The notes under the pieces were generated by a model that did not search any database, was not told the DNA's origin, and saw only the letters and a list, made by a program, of their open reading frames with translations. Source: CATOSP01 sp034422355 (lineage in GTDB: Bacteria; Chloroflexota; Dehalococcoidia; Lucifugimonadales; UBA3495). From it: a stretch of 14,583 nt of DNA. Both the position numbers and the translations under genes were made by a program. Below are positions 1 to 6,412 of the stretch, one piece after another. The DNA lies in NCBI GenBank assembly GCA_034422355.1, contig DAOUJS010000126.1, positions 1 through 14,583 of the forward strand, in the 5' to 3' direction. How positions within the stretch are numbered: position 1 is the stretch's first letter; each line of letters opens with the position of its first letter.

Positions 1-186
1 GTTCCGGCGGGTCCGGCAAGCGGAAGCGGCCCGGGGCCTGGGCCGTCCTGGATGTGGTGTTGGATGTGCTCATGTCGCACCTGGCAGTTGGCGGCCCACC
101 GTCCCGCCCTTCAACAAGCTCCCGGGCCGGCGCGGCCGCGTTCTGGCCGCCTCTCTGCGGCGTTCTCAGTCAATTGCCATTCTACA

Positions 187-212
187 CTACCGGGCAAGAC
201 TGCCGGGCAAGA
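187..212. repeat. 13-bp tandem duplication
   Basis: Two adjacent copies, CTACCGGGCAAGA and CTGCCGGGCAAGA, differ by one A/G transition. It is one of several short tandem duplications in noncoding parts of this window. Confidence 0.75.
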
Positions 213-289
213 CCATCGGACAGGTCCGGGGCAGCGAAATTGTCCTCGGGGCAGCCCGGCAGGGGGAGGGGACCTGGAAGCGGTCGCGG

Positions 290-499
290 TCAGGAACCCT
301 GGCGGCGCAGCTGCTCCTCCAGTTCCCGGACCCGGGCTTCGGCGGCATCGGCGTGCAGAGGAGCGCCGGGCACGACCTGGGTTCCGATAGACCAGGCGAC
401 CTGCGACGCCTGACGCCGAAGTTCGGCGGCCTCGCAGAGTCCACAGGGTTGCCAACCACATCTCGAAGACGGTTCCGCCTGCCGCGCATCCAGGTCCAC
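290..499 (-). CDS. Possible small helical hypothetical protein (weak)
   Basis: A 69-residue frame starting at GTG. From about residue 15 it has a plausible protein look: a CGLC pair near residues 19-22, then an amphipathic stretch ending in RVRELEEQLRRQ, which would form a short coiled coil. There is no clear Shine-Dalgarno site, and other frames overlap it fully on both strands. It may be a remnant of a longer gene or chance. I do not recognise a family. Confidence 0.2.
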   Translation of the reverse strand: MDLDARQAEPSSRCGWQPCGLCEAAELRRQASQVAWSIGTQVVPGAPLHADAAEARVRELEEQLRRQGS

Positions 500-659
500 C
501 CGGGAAGACTGGAATAGTCCATCAGCAACGCCGTGTTACGCCACTGCGTGAGTCGGACTTACCGGCCTGGCCTCAACGGACCCGAATCGACCGCCCACGC
601 ATGCCCAGGTCTTCCGCTGCTATTGAGTCCGGCGAATGAACCCTAACGGCGCCTTCCAT

Positions 660-689
660 CCATTCATCGGCTGCCCATTCATCGGGTAC
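660..689. repeat. 15-bp tandem duplication in the leader of the PLP enzyme gene
   Basis: CCATTCATCGGCTGC is followed directly by CCATTCATCGGGTAC, identical at 13 of 15 positions. The pair spans the -35 area and spacer of the promoter candidate for the gene at 737; the last three bases of copy 2 begin the -10 hexamer. Confidence 0.8.
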
Positions 690-692
690 AAT
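663..692 (+). promoter_or_regulatory. Candidate promoter for the PLP enzyme gene
   Basis: A -10-like TACAAT lies at 687-692 (5 of 6 matches to consensus), with a poor -35-like TTCATC at 663-668, 18 bases upstream. Transcription would start near 699, giving a leader of about 38 bases. The -35 is weak, so this is tentative. Confidence 0.35.
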
Positions 693-736
693 CGCAACAC
701 CATCCGCATACCCATACCCGCCAACCCGGAGAAACC

Positions 737-1858
737 ATGAAAATCGAGACCCTGGCCGTCCATAGCGGACGTGATGTTGATCCTGCCACCGGCGCAGTGA
801 CCCCGCCGGTACACATGTCAACAACGTTCCAGCGCGCCGAAGACGGCACATACCCCCAGGGCTTCGTGTACGGGCGCTCCGGCAACCCCACCCGCGCCCT
901 TCTCGAAGAATGCGTCCGCGACCTTGAGGGCGGAGCGGACGCCGCCGCCTTCTCCTCCGGCATGGCAGCCATCATGAGCGTCTTCCAGGCCCTCTCAACC
1001 GGAGACCACGTAATCGTGCCCCAGGACCTCTATCACGGCACCGCCCGCCTGCTGCGGGAGCGCCTGTCCCGCTGGGGTCTCCACTCATCCTTTGTGGACA
1101 TGACCAGCATTGACCGGGTCCGCGAATCGATTCTCCCCAACACAAAGCTCGTCCTGGTCGAGACTCCCTCAAACCCCCTGCTCAAAATCACCGGCATTGC
1201 CGCTGTGGCCCAGTTGGCCCGCGAGCATGGGATCGCCTGCGTCTGCGACAACACCTGGGCCACCCCTGTACTGCAAAGATGCCTGGAACTGGGCGCGGAC
1301 ATGGCCGTTCATTCCACCACCAAGTACCTGGGCGGTCACGGTGACGTCACCGGCGGCATCGTGGTCGCCGCAGAGGACAGCGCCCTCTTCCCGGAAGTGC
1401 GCGCAATCCAGCAGGATGGCGGCGCGGTCCCGTCCCCCTTCGATTGCTGGCTGCTCCTCCGGGGCATCCGCACCCTCCCCTACCGCATGCGGGCCCACTC
1501 CGAAAACGCGGAAAGGGTGGCCGCCTTCCTCGCCGGCCACCCCCGGGTCTCGCAGGTGTTCTATCCGGGGCTGTCCGGCCACCCCGGGCATGAGACAGCC
1601 CGCGGACAGATGAGCATGTTCGGAGGAATGCTGTCCTTCCGCGTCCGCGGCGGCCCCGATGCGGCGTTCCGGGTCGCTGCCCGGGCCTCCCTCTTCACCC
1701 GGGCCACGAGCCTGGGCAGCTACGAAAGCCTCATTGAGCACCGGGCCTCGATTGAAGGCCCCGGCAGCGCCACCCCCGGGGACCTGCTGCGGGTGTCCGT
1801 CGGCCTGGAAAACGCCGACGACCTGGTTGCCGACCTGGAGCAGGCCCTGACCGGGTGA
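737..1858 (+). CDS. PLP-dependent trans-sulfuration enzyme (cystathionine gamma-synthase/lyase family)
   Basis: A 373-residue Cys/Met-metabolism PLP enzyme, full length for the family (about 380). The motifs are in order: YGRSGNPT at 45-52 (Tyr and Arg that reach the neighbouring subunit's PLP phosphate), SSGMAA at 73-78, DNTWATP at 171-177 (Asp contacting the pyridine nitrogen) and HSTTKYLGGHGDVTGG with the Schiff-base lysine at K196. It acts in the cytosol on homocysteine- or cysteine-related substrates. The family includes cystathionine gamma-synthase, gamma-lyase, methionine gamma-lyase and O-acetylhomoserine sulfhydrylase, and sequence alone does not separate them here. The start at 737 is supported by GGAGA at 728-732. 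The gene stands alone and converges on the hydrolase at 1915. Confidence 0.92.
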   Translation: MKIETLAVHSGRDVDPATGAVTPPVHMSTTFQRAEDGTYPQGFVYGRSGNPTRALLEECVRDLEGGADAAAFSSGMAAIMSVFQALSTGDHVIVPQDLYHGTARLLRERLSRWGLHSSFVDMTSIDRVRESILPNTKLVLVETPSNPLLKITGIAAVAQLAREHGIACVCDNTWATPVLQRCLELGADMAVHSTTKYLGGHGDVTGGIVVAAEDSALFPEVRAIQQDGGAVPSPFDCWLLLRGIRTLPYRMRAHSENAERVAAFLAGHPRVSQVFYPGLSGHPGHETARGQMSMFGGMLSFRVRGGPDAAFRVAARASLFTRATSLGSYESLIEHRASIEGPGSATPGDLLRVSVGLENADDLVADLEQALTG

Positions 1859-1868
1859 AAGTCCGTTC

Positions 1869-1889
1869 CCGGGTTTCCGGCGGACCCGG
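1869..1889. terminator. Weak hairpin between convergent genes
   Basis: CCGGGT (1869-1874) and ACCCGG (1884-1889) form a 6-bp stem with a 9-base loop, in the 56-base gap between the PLP enzyme and the oppositely oriented hydrolase. There is no T-run on either side, so termination is only suggested by position. Confidence 0.25.
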
Positions 1890-1914
1890 ACAGCCATCAC
1901 CCGCCTGCCATCGC

Positions 1915-2790
1915 TCACCGCTTCAGAAACTCAATGATCCTCGGGTTGACTTCCTCCGGCTTCTCCTGGTGCATGAAGTGCCCGGTGCCGGGGATGATCA
2001 CCTTCTCCAGCCCGCCCGTGAAGTACCGGTCCATGTTCTCGCTCTCGAACCCCTCCAGCCTCTTGGGACGGTCCCGGGTGCCGTGCAGCGCCAGCGTGGG
2101 CACCGTCACCGGACCCGCGTTTACCCGGTCCTGGTCTTCCTTGGCCGACGGGTCCTGCAACTCCGGCCGGTATCTCGCCCGGTAGTAGCTCAGCGCGGCC
2201 TGCACCACGCCCGGCTTCCGGAAAGTCTCCCGGATGCTCTCCAGGGCCGACGCCGGTATGTCCCACTCCGGCGAAGCGTCCCGCCACCACTCCTCCACAA
2301 ACGCATAGTCGTTATGGGCCACCGCCTCCTCGGCCTGGGGCATCTGGAAGAAGTACCCGTGCCACGTCCCCTTCAGGTGCTGGTAGGTCATCTGGAGGTC
2401 CCGGTCGGCCCTCCCCGAGGCAATGATCACCAGCTTCCGCACCTTCTCCGGCGCGAGCACCGACGCCCCCGTAACCGCGCCCGCTCCCCAGTCATTGCCG
2501 ATCAGGTAAGCTTCCCCGTCCCCCAGCGCGTCGATCAGGGCCACCACGTCCCGGCACATGAGGACCGCCTGGTACTTCCCGTCCTTCGGCGCCTGGGTCG
2601 GCGCATACCCGCGCATGAACGGCGCAATTGCCCTGAAACCGGCCCCGGCCAGGTCGGGCAGCAGGTGGCGGAAGGAGTGGGCATGGTCGGGAAATCCGTG
2701 GAAGCACAGCGCCAGGGGCCCCTCTCCCATCTCCAGGTAGTGAAAGTCAATATCGTTGGCAAGAACGGAACCGGTCTTGAAATCAGCCAT
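1915..2790 (-). CDS. Alpha/beta hydrolase, epoxide-hydrolase-like
   Basis: About 291 residues with the alpha/beta hydrolase fold 1. Counting from the upstream Met at 2793, FHGFPD at 31-36 gives the oxyanion loop, GNDWGAG places an Asp nucleophile at 101 (the epoxide hydrolase and haloalkane dehalogenase type, not Ser), HGTRD gives the acid at D241, and GTGHF gives the catalytic His at 272. LSYYRARY near 201-208 resembles the cap-domain Tyr that opens the epoxide ring, favouring epoxide hydrolase over dehalogenase. Two ATG codons are adjacent; the Shine-Dalgarno GGAGG (2795-2799) is 1 base from the first and 4 from the second, so I start at 2790. It probably shares a transcript with the LLM oxidoreductase upstream, 109 bases away. 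The substrate is unknown. Confidence 0.88.
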   Translation of the reverse strand: MADFKTGSVLANDIDFHYLEMGEGPLALCFHGFPDHAHSFRHLLPDLAGAGFRAIAPFMRGYAPTQAPKDGKYQAVLMCRDVVALIDALGDGEAYLIGNDWGAGAVTGASVLAPEKVRKLVIIASGRADRDLQMTYQHLKGTWHGYFFQMPQAEEAVAHNDYAFVEEWWRDASPEWDIPASALESIRETFRKPGVVQAALSYYRARYRPELQDPSAKEDQDRVNAGPVTVPTLALHGTRDRPKRLEGFESENMDRYFTGGLEKVIIPGTGHFMHQEKPEEVNPRIIEFLKR

Positions 2791-2804
2791 CATCCCTCCC
2801 TGAG

Positions 2805-2846
2805 TCCCGTGTCTGGTATCCCGTGTCCGGTGTCCCGTATCTGGTG
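2805..2846. repeat. Three tandem 14-bp units upstream of the hydrolase
   Basis: TCCCGTGTCTGGTA, TCCCGTGTCCGGTG and TCCCGTATCTGGTG are head to tail; neighbours match at 12 of 14 positions and differ only by transitions. Read on the coding (minus) strand, each unit ends in CGGGA, a Shine-Dalgarno-like core, and the array lies just upstream of the real ribosome site. A small hairpin (CCCGC 2856-2860, GCGGG 2865-2869) lies next to it. Confidence 0.85.
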
Positions 2847-2899
2847 TTTCCCCGCCCCGCGAGCGCGGGTGCGCATCACCGTACGGACCGTCCCGGTCG

Positions 2900-4006
2900 C
2901 TAGAACTCTATCATCTGGGGAAGCACTTCCCTCCCGAACAGGTCTATCCCCTTCATCACCTGCTCATGGGTAATCCCCGGCTGCTGGAAGGCCAGGTCAA
3001 CAACCCCCACGCCGGCCCGCTCGTGGAACGCCCTTAGCTGCGAGGCCACCGTGTCCGGGCTTCCCACGAACCCCACCATCCCCCTCAGGCCGCGCCCTGC
3101 CGGTGTCCCGGCGTCGGCGGCGAATATCCGCCGCCCGTCAAAGGCTTCTCCGGCCCGGGCGGATGCAATCGCCCGTGACAGCGTGGGGCCAACGGCCAGC
3201 CCCCGTTGCACGCCCCTGGCCTCCAGGCCGTCCATCACGGCTTCCGCCTCCCGGTCCGTCTCGGCAAGGCAGATGCCGCCCCGGTAGACGATATGGTCCG
3301 GTCCCGGCTCCCAGCCTGCCTCGCGGCAAAGCTCAACATAACGCTCCGTCACCCTGGCCGTCGCATCCACCGGGTCGTAGGAGATTCCCACCCCCAGGCG
3401 GTTCGACGCCGCATACCGGAGGGCATCATCGCTCCGGGTCGCCACGATTACCGGCGGAATGGGCTGCTGGACGGGCTTCGGCCACACCGAGACCGTGCGG
3501 TAACGATAGTAGCGTCCCTCCCAGGAAAACGGCTGGGGTTCGGTCAATGCCTTCAGCACCAGGTCCATCCCCTCGACCAGCCTCTCCCGTCCTTCCGCCG
3601 GGTTCAGGTCGTACACCTGGTCTTCGCTGACCACTCCGCGCATGAACGCCACCACCAGCCTCCCCCCGGTGAGGTTGTCCAGCATCCCGATCTCCTCGGC
3701 GGCCCGGACGGGGTTGATGATGGGCAGCAGTTGTCCCAGCAGCGCAATCCTGGCCCGGCTGCACCGTTGCGCCACCGCCGCGGCCATCACCGCCGGGTTG
3801 GGCGTCATGCGATTGCCCGAGTAGTGGTGTTCCGACAGGCTCAACCAGTCGAACCCCACCTCCTCGGCCAGTTCGCATTCGGCCATGCCCTCCCCGTAGC
3901 TGCGCATGGTTGTCATGGAGTCCTGGTACGCTGGCGCAACAGGCCAGTCCGGGGGAAATTCGTCCCGTCTCGCGTATCCCATGCAGGCAAAATATGATGC
4001 TTTCAT
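2900..4006 (-). CDS. LLM-class flavin-dependent oxidoreductase
   Basis: A 368-residue protein of the bacterial-luciferase-like superfamily (COG2141 type), a TIM-barrel enzyme using FMN or F420. Visible signatures are SEHHYSG at 58-64, LLGQLLPIINPVRAAEEI around 88-105, the segment DNLTGGRL just after it, and the C-terminal VGFVGSPDTVASQL, where the family usually has a 'G(S/T)P..V...L' helix cap. The frame stays open further upstream, but that part reads like noncoding DNA (two repeat pairs and promoter elements) and a Met with the right N-terminal strand, MKASYFACMG, lies at 4006 behind an AAGGG ribosome site. It heads a likely two-gene unit with the hydrolase. The chemistry could be monooxygenation or F420-linked oxidation; the substrate is not predictable. 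Confidence 0.9.
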   Translation of the reverse strand: MKASYFACMGYARRDEFPPDWPVAPAYQDSMTTMRSYGEGMAECELAEEVGFDWLSLSEHHYSGNRMTPNPAVMAAAVAQRCSRARIALLGQLLPIINPVRAAEEIGMLDNLTGGRLVVAFMRGVVSEDQVYDLNPAEGRERLVEGMDLVLKALTEPQPFSWEGRYYRYRTVSVWPKPVQQPIPPVIVATRSDDALRYAASNRLGVGISYDPVDATARVTERYVELCREAGWEPGPDHIVYRGGICLAETDREAEAVMDGLEARGVQRGLAVGPTLSRAIASARAGEAFDGRRIFAADAGTPAGRGLRGMVGFVGSPDTVASQLRAFHERAGVGVVDLAFQQPGITHEQVMKGIDLFGREVLPQMIEF

Positions 4007-4025
4007 AGGCCCTTCTGGACTGCCG

Positions 4026-4053
4026 CCTGCCGGTGTCCGCTTGCCAGTGTCCG
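4026..4053. repeat. 14-bp tandem duplication in the LLM leader
   Basis: CCTGCCGGTGTCCG and CTTGCCAGTGTCCG are adjacent, 12 of 14 identical with two transitions. They lie just upstream of the ribosome site of the gene starting at 4006. On the minus strand both carry CGGACAC, a word also found in the middle unit of the array at 2805-2846. Confidence 0.8.
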
Positions 4054-4082
4054 AAGGTGGCCGGCGGTCAGTAATGCGGCTG

Positions 4083-4108
4083 GTGGACGGATATAGTGGA
4101 CGGATAGT
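4083..4108. repeat. 13-bp tandem duplication over the minus-strand promoter
   Basis: GTGGACGGATATA and GTGGACGGATAGT are adjacent, 11 of 13 identical. The second copy carries most of the minus-strand -10 hexamer, and the first covers the expected start of transcription. Confidence 0.75.
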
Positions 4109-4132
4109 AGGGGAGTGGCTGACGGGTGTCAA
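4104..4132 (-). promoter_or_regulatory. Candidate promoter for the LLM oxidoreductase and hydrolase
   Basis: On the minus strand a perfect -35 TTGACA (4132-4127) is 17 bases from TACTAT (4109-4104), a 4-of-6 match to the -10. Transcription would start near 4097 and give a leader of about 90 bases containing both tandem repeats. Confidence 0.5.
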
Positions 4133-4166
4133 CGAGCCATGTTGCGTGTGGTCCCGGCCGCCGGTC

Positions 4167-4195
4167 TTGACACCGCATCCCCGCCGCACGATATT
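4167..4195 (+). promoter_or_regulatory. Candidate promoter for the MetE-like gene
   Basis: TTGACA at 4167-4172, a 17-base spacer, then GATATT at 4190-4195 (4 of 6). Transcription would start near 4202, about 31 bases before the start codon. It is back to back with the minus-strand promoter; the two -35 boxes are 34 bases apart. Confidence 0.5.
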
Positions 4196-4232
4196 CTTGG
4201 CGTGTCAGCCTGTCTCAGCGGGAGGAAGACGA

Positions 4233-5432
4233 ATGCCGGAAGTTTACCGTGCCGATCACGTGGGCAGTCTGCTGCGCCCCCCCGAGGTGAAAGCGGCGCG
4301 CGCCGCCTTCCAGCAGGGAAGGATGGAGGAAGCGCAACTGCGGGAGGTCGAGGACCGGGCGATAGTGGCCGCCCTCCATCGACAGGGCCGCGTGGACATC
4401 GACATCTTCACCGACGGCGAGTATCGCCGCACCGGGTTCCAGAATGACCTGATAGAGTCCGTCGAAGGCTACGTCACCGTCGACCAGCCCGCCAACGTGC
4501 GGATATGGCAAGGTCCCGGCGGGCAGCCCAGCGAGCAGGGAACCCGGCAGGTCGTGGGCGGCAGGCTGAAACAGGTCCGGCGGCTGACCGGGCATCAGTC
4601 GGCCTTCATGCGCCGTCACGTGCCCGGCCAGTACAAGATTACAGTCCCCAGCCCCAGCCAGTTCCCGGCAATCAGCTATCAGCCCGGTCTTACCGACCAG
4701 TTTTATCCCACCCGCTCCGACCTGCTCTGGGACATCGCGGAGATAATCAGGTCGGAGGTCCAGGCTCTAGTGGAAGAGGGAGTCCGGTACATCCAGATAG
4801 ACGCCCCGCGGTACAGCTACTACGTCGACCCCCGGTGGCGCAGAAGGCTGGAGGAAATGGGCGAGGACCCGGACCGGATGTTCGACGAGGCCATCGCCGC
4901 CGACAACATGTGCGCCGAGGCGGCGCGGGGCGCGGCTGCTGCGCGGGGTGGTGGGCGGGAGTCAGAAATTGATGCGCGGGGCGGCGGGCGGGAGCCGGAT
5001 ATTGCCGCGCAGGGGTTACATGGCCCCACGGTCGCCATCCACATCTGCCGGGGCAACAACGAAAGCAAGTGGTACGCCGAGGGAGGCTACGACCCCATCG
5101 CCGAAAAGCTGTTCAACAGCCTCAACGTGGACCGTTTCCTGCTGGAATACGACACCGACCGCGCCGGGGATTTTGAGCCTCTCCGCTTCGTTCCCAGGGG
5201 AAAGATGGTCGTCCTTGGCCTGGTCAGCACCAAGGTCCCCCAACTGGAGTCCCAGGAACGCCTTCTGGACCGCCTAGACGAAGCCTGCCGCTACATACCC
5301 GAGGACTACCTGGCTCTCAGTCCCCAGTGCGGCTTTGCTTCTACTGCCGCGGGCAACCTCCTCACCGAGGAACAGCAGTGGCGCAAGATCGAGCTGGTGG
5401 TTGAGACCGCGCGGGAGATGTGGGGCTGGTAG
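4233..5432 (+). CDS. MetE C-terminal-domain-like zinc methyltransferase
   Basis: A 399-residue single-domain relative of cobalamin-independent methionine synthase (UROD/MetE fold, like YxjG/YxjH). RADHVGSLLRP at 6-16 and TDGEYRRTGF at 60-69 are typical of the family. The zinc-ligand set of MetE is recognisable: H270 and C272 in HICRGN, E305 in LEYDTDR, and C366 in SPQCGF. It lacks the N-terminal MetE half, so it may move methyl groups from a donor other than polyglutamylated methyltetrahydrofolate. The start at 4233 has GGGAGGA at 4220-4226; the frame is open farther upstream but crosses the promoter. Residues 230-262 contain a repetitive Ala/Arg/Gly insert just before the zinc motif. It converges with the SDR, six bases apart. 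Confidence 0.88.
   Translation: MPEVYRADHVGSLLRPPEVKAARAAFQQGRMEEAQLREVEDRAIVAALHRQGRVDIDIFTDGEYRRTGFQNDLIESVEGYVTVDQPANVRIWQGPGGQPSEQGTRQVVGGRLKQVRRLTGHQSAFMRRHVPGQYKITVPSPSQFPAISYQPGLTDQFYPTRSDLLWDIAEIIRSEVQALVEEGVRYIQIDAPRYSYYVDPRWRRRLEEMGEDPDRMFDEAIAADNMCAEAARGAAAARGGGRESEIDARGGGREPDIAAQGLHGPTVAIHICRGNNESKWYAEGGYDPIAEKLFNSLNVDRFLLEYDTDRAGDFEPLRFVPRGKMVVLGLVSTKVPQLESQERLLDRLDEACRYIPEDYLALSPQCGFASTAAGNLLTEEQQWRKIELVVETAREMWGW
4941..5015 (+). repeat. In-frame 33-bp tandem repeat inside the MetE-like gene
   Basis: Units at 4941-4973 and 4974-5006 match at 26 of 33 positions, followed by a 9-base start of a third. They encode ARGGGRESEID, ARGGGREPDIA and then AQG (residues 237-261). The preceding AARGAAAARG looks like an older partial copy. 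The reading frame is kept, so the protein carries a flexible insert of roughly 30 residues ahead of H270. Confidence 0.88.
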
Positions 5433-5439
5433 CAGCCCC
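5422..5439. terminator. Hairpin shared by two convergent gene ends
   Basis: GGGGCTG (5422-5428) and CAGCCCC (5433-5439) pair over a four-base loop GTAG that contains most of the MetE-like stop codon; the right arm touches the SDR stop codon. There is no T-run on either side. It could slow polymerase from both directions, but this is inferred from position. Confidence 0.4.
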
Positions 5440-6284
5440 TACAACCGGCAGAACGCCCCGCCGCCGACACAGATGGACTCCCCGGTGGTGAAGGATGCGT
5501 CGTCGGAGGCCAGAAAGGTAACCGCGGCGGCAACTTCCTCCGGTGTGCCCGGACGGTTCAGCGGAATCGGCGTCAGGTTGGCCCCGCTGACCGGCGCAGG
5601 CCCACGCCCCCCGGTCGGCGGAGTCTCCCCCGGTATGCGGGTGACCAGGGTATCTCCTTCCGGCCGGGTGCTGGAGTGGGGCACCACGAGATTGATCCGC
5701 ACGTTGTACGGCGCAAGCTCTAGGGCAAGACTCGTGGTGATGGCCCAAACTCCTCCCTTGGCCGCCGCGTAACCCAGCCGGCCCATCCCCCTGACGGCGT
5801 GGGAGCCAAAGTTGATGATCGAACCCGACCTCTGCCCGATCATCACCGGGGCCGCCGCCCAGCAGCACCACAGGCAGGTGAACAGGTTGTTCTGAACGTT
5901 GCCCATCAGGTCTTCCGGCGTCTTCTCCCAGCCCATCTCGCCGCTTCCGGGGAGCCGGAAAGCCCCGCCGACGTTGTTCACCAGGATGTCGATCCTGCCG
6001 AAGCGGTCTTTGGCGGCCTCGATCAAGGCCGCGGCGGTCTCGTGGCTGGAGATGTCTCCTATAAAGGTCTCCGCCGTGCCGCCATAGGCCACAAGCTCAT
6101 CCCGCACCCGTTCCGCGCCGGGTTGGTGCCGGTCCGCGATCATCACCGCCGCTCCCTCTTCCACGAACCGCCTGGCGGTGGCGCGCCCATGCCCCTGGCC
6201 GGCCCCCGTAACTACGGCAATCTTGCCTTCCAAACGCTTTCCTCCCGCCGCCCGCGGGTCGAGAACGTTCTGCGCCTGCGTCAT
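5439..6284 (-). CDS. SDR-family NAD(P)-dependent oxidoreductase
   Basis: A 281-residue classical short-chain dehydrogenase/reductase. TGAGQGHG at 26-33 is the nucleotide-binding glycine motif, D51 at the end of the second strand favours NAD over NADP, and NNVGG at 103-107 is the usual NNAG variant. The active site is Y172 and K176 in GYAAAKGG, with S161 the likely catalytic Ser, two residues closer to Tyr than usual. FLASDDASFTTGESICVGGG near the C-terminus is family-typical. The start at 6284 is preceded by GGGAG with about 7 bases spacing, the end of a 12-bp tandem duplication. It is probably cotranscribed with the beta-propeller gene upstream. Oxidation of an alcohol or reduction of a ketone is expected; the substrate is unknown. 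Confidence 0.9.
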   Translation of the reverse strand: MTQAQNVLDPRAAGGKRLEGKIAVVTGAGQGHGRATARRFVEEGAAVMIADRHQPGAERVRDELVAYGGTAETFIGDISSHETAAALIEAAKDRFGRIDILVNNVGGAFRLPGSGEMGWEKTPEDLMGNVQNNLFTCLWCCWAAAPVMIGQRSGSIINFGSHAVRGMGRLGYAAAKGGVWAITTSLALELAPYNVRINLVVPHSSTRPEGDTLVTRIPGETPPTGGRGPAPVSGANLTPIPLNRPGTPEEVAAAVTFLASDDASFTTGESICVGGGAFCRL

Positions 6285-6291
6285 TCCAATC

Positions 6292-6315
6292 TCCCGTTGC
6301 GCTTCCCGTTACGCT
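6292..6315. repeat. 12-bp tandem duplication at the SDR ribosome site
   Basis: TCCCGTTGCGCT and TCCCGTTACGCT are adjacent, 11 of 12 identical. On the coding strand each unit ends in AACGGGA, so the duplication repeats the Shine-Dalgarno-like core; the proximal copy is the working site for the start at 6284. Confidence 0.8.
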
Positions 6316-6357
6316 TCAATGGTTCGGATTTCTGATCAGGGTCACAGGCATCATGCA

Positions 6358-6387
6358 GACGGGGCAGGCCATAAGGTCTGCCCCGTC
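6358..6387. terminator. Hairpin after the beta-propeller gene
   Basis: GACGGGGCAG (6358-6367) and CTGCCCCGTC (6378-6387) are a perfect 10-bp stem with a 10-base loop, starting 25 bases past the stop of the minus-strand gene at 6413. The bases after it on the minus strand are not T-rich, so it may be a partial terminator or an mRNA-stabilising structure between this gene and the SDR. Confidence 0.45.
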
Positions 6388-6412
6388 CATACTGGTTCAC
6401 GGTTGGCTGGGG

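Larger units (their letters stand above)
1..736. other. Leading stretch without a confident gene
   Basis: Several overlapping frames on both strands stay open here, as expected for very GC-rich DNA, but none has a good ribosome site, recognisable domain and convincing codon pattern together. The stretch holds a 13-bp tandem duplication (187-212), one weak minus-strand reading frame (290-499), a 15-bp tandem duplication (660-689) and a promoter candidate just before the gene at 737. The first ~110 bases in plus frame 3 read like the tail of a hydrophobic helix (AWAVLDVVLDVLMSHLA), so a gene end or decayed gene may lie there, but I see no family. Confidence 0.5.

Noticed and set aside
573..851. 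Minus-strand 92-residue frame overlapping the start of the PLP enzyme gene
   Set aside because: It crosses the promoter, the ribosome site and the first 115 bases of a clear gene. Its repeated DEWAADEWM motif is only the 15-bp tandem duplication read as protein.
1169..1918. Long minus-strand frame (249 residues) opposite the PLP enzyme gene
   Set aside because: It is an antisense shadow of a well-supported gene in high-GC DNA; no family motif is visible and the plus-strand gene has complete catalytic motifs.
3906..4232. Extended N-terminus of the MetE-like protein (109 extra residues)
   Set aside because: It would overlap the LLM gene start, the two tandem repeats and both divergent promoters; the start at 4233 has a strong ribosome site and the family's usual N-terminus.
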